A DNA stretch of 64,000 bases, taken from positions 1 to 64,000 of the forward strand of contig JBDUEM010000002.1 of NCBI GenBank assembly GCA_040002435.1, read 5' to 3'. Position numbers and translations under genes: made by a program. Every line of letters begins with the position of its first letter. Positions within the stretch are counted from its first letter, which is position 1. Positions 27,202 through 35,731 of the stretch are shown here, piece after piece. Below the pieces are notes generated by a model. That model had not been told where the DNA came from and ran no database searches. It worked only from the letters and a program-made list of their open reading frames with translations. This DNA comes from JANXXV01 sp040002435. Lineage in GTDB: Bacteria > Acidobacteriota > Terriglobia > Bryobacterales > Bryobacteraceae.

Positions 27202-28538
27202 TCACCGGGAAGGCACTGGCACGACGAACTTTTCTACGGGGTATTGGGACGACGATCGCACTCCCGTTTCTGGATGCGATGACACCGGCGATGGCGGCGA
27301 CTACGGCGAAAGCTCCCGTCCGGATGGGCTTTGTCTACGTTCCGAACGGCATGGATGTCCGGAACTGGAACCTCGATTACGAGGGCAAGCTGGGTGAATT
27401 GTCGCGCATCATGAAGCCGCTGGAGCCCTTTAAGGATGACATCCTGGTGCTGGGCAATCTGACGCACAACAACGGCCGTGCGCTGCTGGACGGCCCGGGC
27501 GATCACGGCCGCTGCTGTGGAGCCTACCTGACCGGAATGCAGCCGCGGAAGACGATGGTGGATATCAAGGCCGGCATTTCCTGCGATCAGATTGTCGCCA
27601 ACCATATCGGTAACAAGACGCGATTCCCTTCCCTCGAACTTGGCCTCGAAGATGCGCGCCAGGCCGGAGACTGCGATTCCGGTTATTCCTGCGCTTACAC
27701 TAACAACCTGGCATGGCGCAGTGAGACGCAGCCGCTGCCGCCGGTTCTCGATCCCCGCGCTTTATTTGAGCGGCTGTTCGGAAACGGTGTCGCTCTCAGC
27801 CCGGAGGCTCGCGCGCTGCAGAGCAAATACCGGCGCAGCATTCTGGACTTCGTCACGGGTGATACGAAGAAGCTGGAAACAAACCTCGGTCCGACAGACA
27901 AGCGCAAGCTGGAAGAGTACCTTTCGTCCGTCCGTGAAATTGAGCGTCAGCTCGAAAAGGCCGAGAAGGACAACGCGCAGATCGACCCGAAGATGCCCAA
28001 GCCGTACGGTGTCCCCGCCGACTTTGCGGAGCACTTCAAGCTGATGACCGACATGTTGACCATCGCGCTGCAGGCTGACCTGACCCGCGTCTTCACATTC
28101 CTGGTCACTCGCGAAGGCACTTCCCGGGCCTACAGAGAACTGGGGATTCCAGACGGCCATCATCCGCTGACGCACCATCAGAACAAGCCCGAACTGATGG
28201 AGAAGGTGTCGCAGATCAACACCTATCACGTCAAGCAATTCGCCGGCTGGATTGAGAAGTTGAAATCGATTCAGGAAGGCGACGGATCGCTCTTTGACAA
28301 TTCGATGATAGTCTACGGCGCCGGCCTGACAGACGGCAACAAGCACAACCACGAGGATCTGCCGACGGTTCTGGTGGGCCATGGCGGGAACAACTTCATT
28401 AAGACCGGCCGCCGCATCGTGTATCGCAAGGAAACGCCGATGTCGAATCTATTCCTCTCCATGATGGACCGGATGGATGTCCATAGTGAAAACTTTGGCG
28501 ACTCCACGGGAAGATTGGACGGGCTGGATCTCAGCTAA
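27198..28538 (+). CDS. Tat-exported DUF1552 protein
   Basis: 446 residues. A twin-arginine leader (ARRTFLRGIGTTIALPFLD) begins the chain. The rest matches DUF1552 with the VYVPNGMDVRNWNL region, GDHGRCCGAYLTG and a C-terminal phosphatase-like segment. DUF1552 proteins always follow DUF1592-type genes and probably work with them outside the cytoplasm. The ATGA overlap couples their translation. Confidence 0.9.
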   Translation: MITGKALARRTFLRGIGTTIALPFLDAMTPAMAATTAKAPVRMGFVYVPNGMDVRNWNLDYEGKLGELSRIMKPLEPFKDDILVLGNLTHNNGRALLDGPGDHGRCCGAYLTGMQPRKTMVDIKAGISCDQIVANHIGNKTRFPSLELGLEDARQAGDCDSGYSCAYTNNLAWRSETQPLPPVLDPRALFERLFGNGVALSPEARALQSKYRRSILDFVTGDTKKLETNLGPTDKRKLEEYLSSVREIERQLEKAEKDNAQIDPKMPKPYGVPADFAEHFKLMTDMLTIALQADLTRVFTFLVTREGTSRAYRELGIPDGHHPLTHHQNKPELMEKVSQINTYHVKQFAGWIEKLKSIQEGDGSLFDNSMIVYGAGLTDGNKHNHEDLPTVLVGHGGNNFIKTGRRIVYRKETPMSNLFLSMMDRMDVHSENFGDSTGRLDGLDLS

Positions 28539-28556
28539 GCCGCCCGGTAAATCACT

Positions 28557-29642
28557 ATGCAGTTTCCAGGACAAGGAAAGCCCCCCGTCGGGATCCTCTT
28601 CGATTCTGATATGGGTTCCAGCATTGACGGCGCGCTGGCGCTGGCCCTGCTCTATGGATTCGACGGCAAGAACGAAGCGCGCGTGATTTCGGTGAGCGTG
28701 AGCCGCGCGAACCTGAGTTCGGCGGCCTTCTGCGAAGCGGTAGGCCGCTTCTACGCAGGCGCCGTGAACGGCGGGTTCGGCGGAGTGGGACGCACGCTGC
28801 CCGTGGGTCTGGCCGACTACGGAAAAGAAAGGGAAGAAACGCCGATGCTCTCCGTTCCGCTGGCGAAGATGACGCCCGACGGAAAACCTCTCTACGCACA
28901 CGGCATCCACAAGCTCAACGACACGGCGGAAGTTCCAGCCCTCATCCGTAACGCGTTCACTTCGCAGTACGACCAGAACTCGATTGCCATTCTGGCCGGA
29001 CCGGCGACAAATTACGCGAAAGCACTGGACGTGGCCGGCTTCAAGGAACTGGCAGCGCGTAAGTGCCGCTTCCTGGCGATGACCGGCGGCGCTTTCCCGG
29101 ACGGCCGGCCCGAGTACAACATTCAGACCGATATCCCCGCGGCTCGAAAGCTATTCGCAGAATGGCCGACTCCGATTGTTGTCTCTGGTTCTGAAATCGG
29201 CGAGGCGCTGGCGTTTCCCGCCGCCAGCATCGAACGGGACTTTGCGTGGTCTCCGGCGCACCCTGTTGTTGACGCCTACAAGGCGTACCGGCCGATGCCG
29301 TATGATGCTCCTTCAGGCGACATGAGCGCAGTGCTGTACGCGGTGCATTCGCAGGAAGGCTACTTCAAGCTATCCGAGCCGGGGACGATCACCGTGCTGG
29401 ACGACGGGCGGACAAAGTTCACGCCCTCGGCGCAGGGCAAACATCGTTATCTGATTTTGGACCCGGCACAGAAAGACCGCATCATCAAAATCTACACCGA
29501 GATCGCCAGTGCGAAACCAGTTCCTCGGGTCCCGCGGTTCCGGCTGAAAGAATTGAAAGAGAAAGAGGAAAAGGAAAAGCTCCTGAAAGAGAAGGAAATT
29601 CCCGTTCCACCTTCGGAAGTGAAACCTCCGGCGGCGCCCTAA
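28557..29642 (+). CDS. nucleoside hydrolase-like protein
   Basis: 361 residues. The Asp cluster near the N-terminus (FDSDMGSSIDGALAL) and the AGPATNYAKAL segment fit the inosine/uridine-preferring nucleoside hydrolase fold. The body resembles an alpha/beta NH-like core, and the C-terminus is a charged KEKEEKEK tail. There is no signal peptide. It lies 18 bp after the DUF1552 gene and may belong to the same operon. Substrate is uncertain; the conserved catalytic His typical of true nucleoside hydrolases is not obvious. Confidence 0.7.
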   Translation: MQFPGQGKPPVGILFDSDMGSSIDGALALALLYGFDGKNEARVISVSVSRANLSSAAFCEAVGRFYAGAVNGGFGGVGRTLPVGLADYGKEREETPMLSVPLAKMTPDGKPLYAHGIHKLNDTAEVPALIRNAFTSQYDQNSIAILAGPATNYAKALDVAGFKELAARKCRFLAMTGGAFPDGRPEYNIQTDIPAARKLFAEWPTPIVVSGSEIGEALAFPAASIERDFAWSPAHPVVDAYKAYRPMPYDAPSGDMSAVLYAVHSQEGYFKLSEPGTITVLDDGRTKFTPSAQGKHRYLILDPAQKDRIIKIYTEIASAKPVPRVPRFRLKELKEKEEKEKLLKEKEIPVPPSEVKPPAAP

Positions 29643-29765
29643 CCGAAGCGGCGGGCCTTTTTCGGACGGTGGATCACAAGGCGTCTCTCGCGGAGATCAG
29701 GAGAAGGCGCAGTGTTGCGCAAGTCCAGAGTAGTGGCAGCAATACCAAAAAAGAATTCCGTTTCT

Positions 29766-29862
29766 TATAATGCTGCCTGGAGTATCAGGAAATATGGGAG
29801 AACCAAAAGCAGGATTGGGAAGTCTGCTTCAAGCAGGCTTCCCAACGAGAGACAGACTTTAG
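29766..29862 (+). other. possible short transcript with a 22-codon ORF, antisense to the csp 3' end
   Basis: A perfect TATAAT lies at 29766-29771, but no good -35 element at 17 bp spacing. Twenty-two bases on, ATG at 29794 opens a 22-residue ORF (MGEPKAGLGSLLQAGFPTR...) ending with TAG at 29860-29862. The ORF reads through the csp terminator hairpin and over the csp stop in antisense. It could be a leader or small peptide, or nothing. Confidence 0.25.
29815..29845 (-). terminator. rho-independent terminator of the cold-shock gene
   Basis: A 15-bp near-perfect hairpin (arms 29815-29829 and 29831-29845, one G-U pair) sits 13 bp past the csp stop on the minus strand. A moderately T-rich tract (CTTTTGGTT) follows on that strand. 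Confidence 0.7.
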
Positions 29863-30065
29863 TTGGAGATCGAAACTTCCTCTGCCTGTAGGCCTTTGGG
29901 GCCTTTCTTGACTACGAACTGAACGTGAGCGCCCTCATCGAGACTACGGTAGCCGGACGACTCAATCGCAGAAAAATGGACGAACACATCTTCCCCGTTC
30001 TCTCGCTGAATAAAGCCAAAACCCTTGGCTGCATTGAACCACTTAACAACACCTTTTTCTTTCAT
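29859..30065 (-). CDS. csp: cold-shock-domain protein
   Basis: 68 residues, standard CspA size. The RNA-binding motifs RNP1 (KGFGFIQ, 14-20) and RNP2 (VFVHFS, 27-32) are intact. It binds single-stranded RNA and DNA and melts RNA structure. ATG at 30065 is preceded by AAGGAAG. It has a monocistronic layout with its own terminator. Confidence 0.96.
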   Translation of the reverse strand: MKEKGVVKWFNAAKGFGFIQRENGEDVFVHFSAIESSGYRSLDEGAHVQFVVKKGPKGLQAEEVSISN

Positions 30066-30189
30066 TGTAACTTCCTTCTTAAGCTATTCGAACCCCTGGT
30101 TTCAACCCTAATCAGCCGTTACAAAACATGGCGGCCGACCGTGTCGCTACCACTGTCACGCTAATCTAAATCGATTGCAAGAGAGTCAA
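30066..30189 (-). promoter_or_regulatory. csp promoter and 5' leader region
   Basis: About 95-120 bases separate csp from a TTGACT hexamer (minus strand, 30184-30189), with candidate -10 sequences GATTAG (30161-30166) or TAGATT (30163-30168) at 15-17 bp. Long leaders are usual for cold-shock mRNAs. No secondary structure was worked out. Confidence 0.3.
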
Positions 30190-30291
30190 ACGCTCTTTGA
30201 CTATAGCACGAGTACAATGGCAAATCCATTCTTTTCTTGGCGACTTATGCTAATGAGTCGCTTGAGCTTAGGTGGCTTTGGGCGGGTTCTC

Positions 30292-31497
30292 TCAGGCACC
30301 TGACTTGCGGCCTTCGAGGCCGTAACGGGTGGGGGCGAGCGAGAAGAATTCGATAAAGCGCTTCTTGGGTTCACCTACGCTTTCGGTCTTGTAATTCAGC
30401 ATACTTTCCGCGAGGGCGTTACACTGGCGTCCGAGTTCGGAGGCTAAATCGATGGGGCGTCCGTCGGAGAGAGCCCGTGTGACCCCTTGATAGTCATTCG
30501 GGAAGGTCATCTGAATCGGCAATCCCAACAGGTTCTCGATCTGCGACGCTGAAATGACCGGTCTCTTGTGGCAGCGATTGAGAAGGACACTCACCCGCTC
30601 GCCTAAGCCAAGCGATTGTAAATATTGGTACTTTTCCTTCGCCAGGTGCAGAGAAGGGATTTCCGGCGTACAGACCAGGAAGATGCGTTTGGATTCATGC
30701 ATCAGCTCGGTGGAATACCGCTCGAGGTTCCCAGACAAGTCGGCACAGATGACGCGGTAGTTTCGGCGGATAAACTGGAGCAGGTTTCGCATTTGGGCCG
30801 GCTCCATTCGAAAGTTCGGATTCATCCGGCCGGCGTGCAGGATATCGAGCGACCCCACGGGGGTAACTAACTGCGGCCAAAACTGTTCATCTATGTCTTC
30901 GGAGCGTTCCGCCGCGTCGATTACGGAATAGGTGTTTTCCAACTTCAGCATGAACCGGATCATGCCGGAGCTGAGGTCAAAATCGCCCAGGAAAGTACGT
31001 GTTTTCTCGATCTTAGACAATGCGATTGCCGTATTGAGAGCGAGAGTGGAAGTACCCACGCCCGCCTTGGAAGGAAGGAAGGAATACAGCAGATCAGTGG
31101 ATTCGACGGCCAGCGGCTTTTTTTCCAACACTTCCTGCACGCGGCGTAGGGCGTCTAACAATAGGGTGCGATCAAACGGCGGAGTCAGAAATTCGCGCAC
31201 ACCGGATCGCATGATTTCCAACAGCACTTGGGGCTCGCTGGTGCGTCCGATCGCGATGATCTGAATCCCCGGGCTACATTTTTCCAATTCTGCGTTAGTG
31301 GCAATCGCTTCTTTGAGCGACTCCACGCTGACAAAGACCAGATCCGGACCCTGAGCCCGCAAGAAGCGGGAGAGTTGCACCGGTGTGGGGTAGTGGTCGA
31401 ACGGCCGGAGCAGCGTCAGGCCTCCAATTGGCTCCAGAGCTGCGTCTGTCAACGTCATGAGCTCTCGATTCGGACAGATGATTACACCACGTAGCAT
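30292..31497 (-). CDS. cpaE: CpaE/TadZ-type pilus-assembly ATPase
   Basis: 401 residues with an N-terminal receiver-like domain (residues 1-125) and a C-terminal ParA/MinD-like P-loop domain. The deviant Walker A is KAGVGTST at 144-151, lacking the second Lys, as is usual for TadZ. The Asp switch (LGDFDLSSG) and CADLSG follow. CpaE/TadZ positions Tad pilus assembly at the pole. It is an orphan here: cpaF is 27 kb away and no pilin or tad genes are adjacent. Confidence 0.82.
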   Translation of the reverse strand: MLRGVIICPNRELMTLTDAALEPIGGLTLLRPFDHYPTPVQLSRFLRAQGPDLVFVSVESLKEAIATNAELEKCSPGIQIIAIGRTSEPQVLLEIMRSGVREFLTPPFDRTLLLDALRRVQEVLEKKPLAVESTDLLYSFLPSKAGVGTSTLALNTAIALSKIEKTRTFLGDFDLSSGMIRFMLKLENTYSVIDAAERSEDIDEQFWPQLVTPVGSLDILHAGRMNPNFRMEPAQMRNLLQFIRRNYRVICADLSGNLERYSTELMHESKRIFLVCTPEIPSLHLAKEKYQYLQSLGLGERVSVLLNRCHKRPVISASQIENLLGLPIQMTFPNDYQGVTRALSDGRPIDLASELGRQCNALAESMLNYKTESVGEPKKRFIEFFSLAPTRYGLEGRKSGA

Positions 31498-31867
31498 ATT
31501 AGTAGTACATTCTCCACCAGTAGTCTAAGATCATTCGAAGCGTCAAACAATCGCCCCGTAGTCCTGTTTGCGAGAGAATAGTACTAAAACAAGCAGGGTT
31601 ACACCGGCCCCGTACCAACCTCGACAAAAATCTTATCGGCAAGTTAACATCCGACGAACAACCGAAAAATGTGTGAGTTAAGACGAACGCAACCTACCAA
31701 GACCGATAGCAATCGTACTCCCTCTGCCAACGGATCGGCAGTTGCCTGCAGTCCGCGCATGTAGTATGGGTGCGATTCGATTGGGAAAATTCTCAGCCTA
31801 TCCCATCCTTGCGACGGGAAATAGTCCTCGAATTCTATGGAAGCTGTTGGTTCTGAATGGAATATTC
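31498..31867. other. non-coding stretch between cpaE and tRNA-Lys
   Basis: This 370-bp stretch has no convincing ORF on either strand; the only long frame (31644-31928) runs through the tRNA. The cpaE promoter must lie here. On the minus strand a TTGACG hexamer occurs near 31541-31546, but no clear -10 element follows at standard spacing. It holds no other recognisable element. Confidence 0.6.
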
Positions 31868-31943
31868 TGGTGAGCCGGGCGGGACTCGAACCCGCGACCA
31901 CTGCATTAAAAGTGCGGTGCTCTACCAACTGAGCTACCGGCCC
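31868..31943 (-). tRNA. tRNA-Lys (UUU), CCA encoded
   Basis: Read on the minus strand, the 7-bp acceptor stem (GGGCCGG with CCGGCTC, one G-U) is intact, and the D arm AGTTGGTA and T arm GGTTCGAGTCCC are standard. The anticodon loop CTTTTAA places UUU at 31908-31910. One C-A mismatch appears in the anticodon stem (second pair). Discriminator A is at 31871 and CCA is encoded at 31868-31870. Confidence 0.95.
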
Positions 31944-32039
31944 GCTTTGCGAGGAATTACGCCTCTAAACGCTCCTTAGAGGATAACATGACGGCTCGCA
32001 TCCGCCCACCCGCGGATGCCTCTGTGTTAAGTTCTCACT

Positions 32040-32342
32040 ATGGCAAAAGAAATTATCGAAGTGGATTGCCCCTGCTGCCGCACCACCCTCAAGATCGACA
32101 CCGTGACGGCTGTCGTTATCAGTCATAAACAACCCGAGAAGCCGCCTGCGATTGAGGACCTGGCCTCGGCTGTGGCGAACCTGAAAGGGGAAGCGGCGCG
32201 GCGCGAAGAGGTGTTTCAAAAGTCGTTCGCCGACCATAACAACCGCAAGAATGTTCTTGACCGGAAGTTTGACGAACTGCTGAAACAGGCCAAATCCGAC
32301 CCCGATACAGCTCCGCCGAAGCGGAACTTCGACTTTGATTAG
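32040..32342 (+). CDS. small protein with N-terminal CPCC motif
   Basis: 100 residues: MAKEIIEVDCPCC, a beta-rich segment (TLKIDTVTAVVISH), then a charged helical half. A zinc-ribbon half-site of two Cys pairs is incomplete, since only CPCC is present. Short proteins of this type recur in acidobacteria. Its last 4 bp overlap the convergent DUF1501 gene. Function unknown. Confidence 0.65.
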   Translation: MAKEIIEVDCPCCRTTLKIDTVTAVVISHKQPEKPPAIEDLASAVANLKGEAARREEVFQKSFADHNNRKNVLDRKFDELLKQAKSDPDTAPPKRNFDFD

Positions 32343-33739
32343 ACGATCTGCTGGATCACGTTTCCGTGCACTTCGGTAAGGCGCTCGCGGCGCCCCTGGT
32401 GCATGAAGCTGAGGGCGTCCTGATTCAGTCCCAACTGGTGCAGGACGGTGGTGTGAATGTCGCGGAAATGATGCGGCTGGTCGATCGCGCGAAGACCGAT
32501 GTCGTCTGTGGCGCCCACCACTTGCCCGCCTTTGATACCGCCGCCGGCCATCCACATCGTGAAGCCGATGCTGAGATGGTCTCGCCCCTTGCCACCCTGT
32601 GCTTCCGGGGACCTTCCGAATTCCCCGCCCCAAAGCACGAGCGTAGTATCCAGCAACCCGCGGCGTTTCAAATCTTTCAGCAGCGCGGCGATGGGTTGGT
32701 CCACCTGCGCCGCCATGCGATTGTGGTTCTCTTCAATATCGTCGTGAGCATCCCATTGCGTGGCCGCGCCCCCGCCTGACACCACGCAAATGAAGCGGGT
32801 TCCTTTCTCTACCATCCGGCGGGCCAGCAAGAGACGCCGGCCGTAGTCGTCGGTAGGCTTTTTGCCGACTCCGTAGAGGTCCAGAGTTTCCTGAGGTTCG
32901 CTCTTCAGGTCGAACACCGCAGGAGCTTCGGTTTGCATCTTGAACGCCATGTCGTATGCATTGACACGAGCGGCCAGTTCATTATCGTCGGGAAGAAGCG
33001 TGGCTTCGTTCAGATTGCGGATCAGCTTGAGGGTCTGCCGGCGGGTATCCAGCGTCACGTTCTTGGGCAGATCCAGATTCAAAACCGGCTTGGTGCCGGA
33101 GCGGAGCATGGTCGGCTGGTAGATAGAAGGCAGGAACCCGTTCGAATACATGGGCATTCCAGCCTCAATCGCGCCGCTCGGGTCGGGGATGACAACATAG
33201 CCGGGCAGCGATTCGCTTTCCGAGCCGAGGCCATACATCACCCACGCCCCCATGCCCGGAAAACCGGGAATAACGCGGCCAGTCATCACCTGATACTGCG
33301 CGGCCGAGTGCACCACGGCATCGCCCTGGCAGGAGCGGATGACCGCCATGTCATCGATGCATTCGGCGGTATGCGGAAACAAGTCCGAGACTTCAATTCC
33401 CGACTTGCCATATCTCTTAAACGTACGCTTTGTGCCGAGCAGCAACGGAGTGCCCTTGATGAACTGATACTTCGCCTCACCAAAGGCCGCTGGGCGCTTC
33501 TGTCCGCTGAGCTTATTCAGCAGCGGCTTGGGGTCGAAGGTCTCCAGGTGGCTGGGCCCGCCGGCCATGAAAAGAAAAATGACCGACTTCGCCTTCGCAG
33601 GCTCCGGCGGCGTCTTGGGAGCAAGCGGATTCAGACCCTCCGCCTGCAGCATCGAGGTATAAGCCAGTGCACCGAAGCCGCCGAAGGCCTCGCAGAGAAA
33701 CTCGCGCCTGTTGCGGGTGTAGCGAACGTGTTCAGACAT
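32339..33739 (-). CDS. DUF1501 protein (sulfatase-like fold)
   Basis: 466 residues from ATG at 33739; the same frame is open to 34387 but the extra part lies inside the upstream gene. A Tat-like leader (RNRREFLCEAFGG) opens the chain. The DUF1501 pattern follows: KSVIFLFMAGGPSHLETFDPKP, the TGRVIPGFPGMGAWVMYGLG core, LVLWGGEFGRSPE, and the C-terminal GRDHLSIGFTMWMAGGGIKGG. Its partner is the DUF1549/DUF1553 protein 2 bp upstream. Confidence 0.92.
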   Translation of the reverse strand: MSEHVRYTRNRREFLCEAFGGFGALAYTSMLQAEGLNPLAPKTPPEPAKAKSVIFLFMAGGPSHLETFDPKPLLNKLSGQKRPAAFGEAKYQFIKGTPLLLGTKRTFKRYGKSGIEVSDLFPHTAECIDDMAVIRSCQGDAVVHSAAQYQVMTGRVIPGFPGMGAWVMYGLGSESESLPGYVVIPDPSGAIEAGMPMYSNGFLPSIYQPTMLRSGTKPVLNLDLPKNVTLDTRRQTLKLIRNLNEATLLPDDNELAARVNAYDMAFKMQTEAPAVFDLKSEPQETLDLYGVGKKPTDDYGRRLLLARRMVEKGTRFICVVSGGGAATQWDAHDDIEENHNRMAAQVDQPIAALLKDLKRRGLLDTTLVLWGGEFGRSPEAQGGKGRDHLSIGFTMWMAGGGIKGGQVVGATDDIGLRAIDQPHHFRDIHTTVLHQLGLNQDALSFMHQGRRERLTEVHGNVIQQIV

Positions 33740-33741
33740 AG

Positions 33742-35712
33742 TTAATCCACATACAAAAAGCTGTTGAGGTTGAACAAAGCCAGCGCGAACTCGCGCAGTG
33801 GCTCCTTCTGAAGAAATGCCACGGCGATCTGTTTCTCTTTTCGCGTTGGCAGGCGTCCGGTCCCGAGCCGGTATGCAAAGTCTACTTCTTTCGCCTTGTC
33901 CTTGCCGGCTTCGCGCAGCAGACGTTCCGCAAGGGCATTGGCCATGCGGTTCGATGTATCGCCATTGAGCAGTTCCAAAGCTTGCGGCGGATGCGTGCTC
34001 GATTCCCGCCGGGCGCAGCTGATCTGGCGGTCCGGCGCATCGAAGACATCCATAAAGGGCAGCTTGAAATTTCGTTTGGCGAACAAATAGATGCTGCGGC
34101 GGTTGTGCTCTTCTTTGTCGGCTGTGACAGCCCATTGTGCCGGCTTGTACATGACGTTCAGAAGATCGGGATCGATAGGGATAATCACGCTGGGGCCGCC
34201 CTGCTTGGGGTTTAACTTCCCGGCGATGGCCAAAGCCGAGTCGCGAATTTCCTCCGCCTCCAGCCGCCGGCGGGAAAACTTCCAAAGAAGCGCGTTGTCG
34301 GGATCCTTCTCGACTGTGGGTGTCTGCGACGACTGCTGATAGGTGCTGCTGAGCAGAATCATGCGGTGCATCGCCTTGAACTTCCAACCACCTTCGATCA
34401 GTTGATTCGCCAGATAGTCCAGCAGTTCGGGATGCGAGGGGCGGGTTCCCATGCGGCCGAAATCGTTGGGTGTCGCAACGATGCCGCGTCCAAAATGATA
34501 CTGCCAGATGCGGTTCGCCATGACGCGGGCCGGCAGGGGGTTCTGCGGATCCAGAATCCAGTTTGCAAGTACCTCGCGCGGAGCCTTGGTGTCAGCTGGA
34601 AGTTCAGGGCTGCCATCCGGCAGAAGAATGCCGAGAGGCCGCATCCCCACCTGAGGCCCGCGATTTTGCGTGTCTCCCCGCGCCAGGACGTAGACAGGTG
34701 ACACTTTTTCGGGATCATCGGCAACGCTGAAAAGAACCGGCAGGGGCGGCGGACCTTTGGCCTCCAGTTCATCCACCTTCTTCTGCACTACTTCCAGCGC
34801 GTCGCCGGTCAGCCCCTTCATCGTGGCTTTCAACGCCTTGACGGGCACCTCTGCGGCGTCATTCTTTTCCTTCCAGGCCGCCTGTTCGGCGGGGGTCGAA
34901 AGCGGCACATCGTTCTCATGCGTCGCCGCGAAGAAGGCCTGCATGCGGTAATAATCGGTGTGGCGAATGGGATCGAACTTGTGGTCGTGGCACCGCGCGC
35001 AGCCAAGGGTTACGCCCAGAAAGGCAGATCCGATGACATTTGTCATCTCTACCAGTTCTTCGTTTCGATTGAAGGCGGCGTCCTGGTTTCCACCGTTCTT
35101 GCGCAGCCCGCCGAGGCGCTGGAAGCCGGCCGCGATACGCATTACCTCGTTCTTGGGATTGATCTCGTCTCCGGCCAATTGCTCACGGATAAATTCGTCG
35201 TATGGTTTGTCGCTGTTGAACGACTGGATGACGTAATCGCGATAGCGCCAGGCGTCGGGGCGGTGGGTGTCGTATTCGAAGCCATCCGATTCAGCGAATC
35301 GAACCACGTCAAGCCAGTGCTGTCCCCAGCGCTCACCATAGCCTGAGCTGGCGAGCAGCTCATCCACAACCTTCGTGTAGGCGTCCGGCGACTTGTCGGC
35401 CAGGAACTTTGCCGCCTGCGCCGGCGTGGGAGGCAGGCCGGTGAGATCAAAGTAGACGCGCCGCAACAGCGTGGACTTATCGGCGCGCGCCGAAGGCTTG
35501 AGTCCTTCCTTCTGCAAACGGGCGAGGATGAATGCGTCGATGGGATTGCGGACCCAGGCCTTATCGGCGGGAGCCGTGAAGGCCGGCACCTCGGGATGCG
35601 AGCGCTTTTGAAAAGCCCAATGGCGTCGCTCAGCCGGAGTGTACTTTCCGAGTTCCGCGCCGCCAAGGAACGACGCAGTGATGACTGCAGTTACCAGGAT
35701 GCGGCGTAGCAT
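33742..35712 (-). CDS. exported DUF1549/DUF1553 protein
   Basis: 656 residues, signal peptide (LVTAVITASFLGGAELG). The DUF1549 domain is shown by RNPIDAFILARLQKEGLKPS, DLTGLPPTPAQ and CARCHDHKFDPI; DUF1553 by NRIWQYHFGRGIVATPNDFGRMG, RRRLEAEEIRDSALAIAG and SSTHPPQALELLN. The N-terminal cytochrome domain (PSC1/PSD1) seen in larger relatives is absent. It forms a conserved pair with DUF1501 proteins in Planctomycetes and Acidobacteria, presumed surface polysaccharide metabolism. Confidence 0.92.
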   Translation of the reverse strand: MLRRILVTAVITASFLGGAELGKYTPAERRHWAFQKRSHPEVPAFTAPADKAWVRNPIDAFILARLQKEGLKPSARADKSTLLRRVYFDLTGLPPTPAQAAKFLADKSPDAYTKVVDELLASSGYGERWGQHWLDVVRFAESDGFEYDTHRPDAWRYRDYVIQSFNSDKPYDEFIREQLAGDEINPKNEVMRIAAGFQRLGGLRKNGGNQDAAFNRNEELVEMTNVIGSAFLGVTLGCARCHDHKFDPIRHTDYYRMQAFFAATHENDVPLSTPAEQAAWKEKNDAAEVPVKALKATMKGLTGDALEVVQKKVDELEAKGPPPLPVLFSVADDPEKVSPVYVLARGDTQNRGPQVGMRPLGILLPDGSPELPADTKAPREVLANWILDPQNPLPARVMANRIWQYHFGRGIVATPNDFGRMGTRPSHPELLDYLANQLIEGGWKFKAMHRMILLSSTYQQSSQTPTVEKDPDNALLWKFSRRRLEAEEIRDSALAIAGKLNPKQGGPSVIIPIDPDLLNVMYKPAQWAVTADKEEHNRRSIYLFAKRNFKLPFMDVFDAPDRQISCARRESSTHPPQALELLNGDTSNRMANALAERLLREAGKDKAKEVDFAYRLGTGRLPTRKEKQIAVAFLQKEPLREFALALFNLNSFLYVD

Positions 35713-35731
35713 TTCTACAAACGATTATACG

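Noticed and set aside
31644..31928. minus-strand ORF of 94 codons
   Set aside because: It runs through most of the tRNA-Lys gene and has no protein-like composition.
33740..34387. N-terminal extension of the DUF1501 frame
   Set aside because: It lies wholly inside the DUF1549/DUF1553 gene on the same strand, has no family similarity, and the Tat leader begins at 33739.
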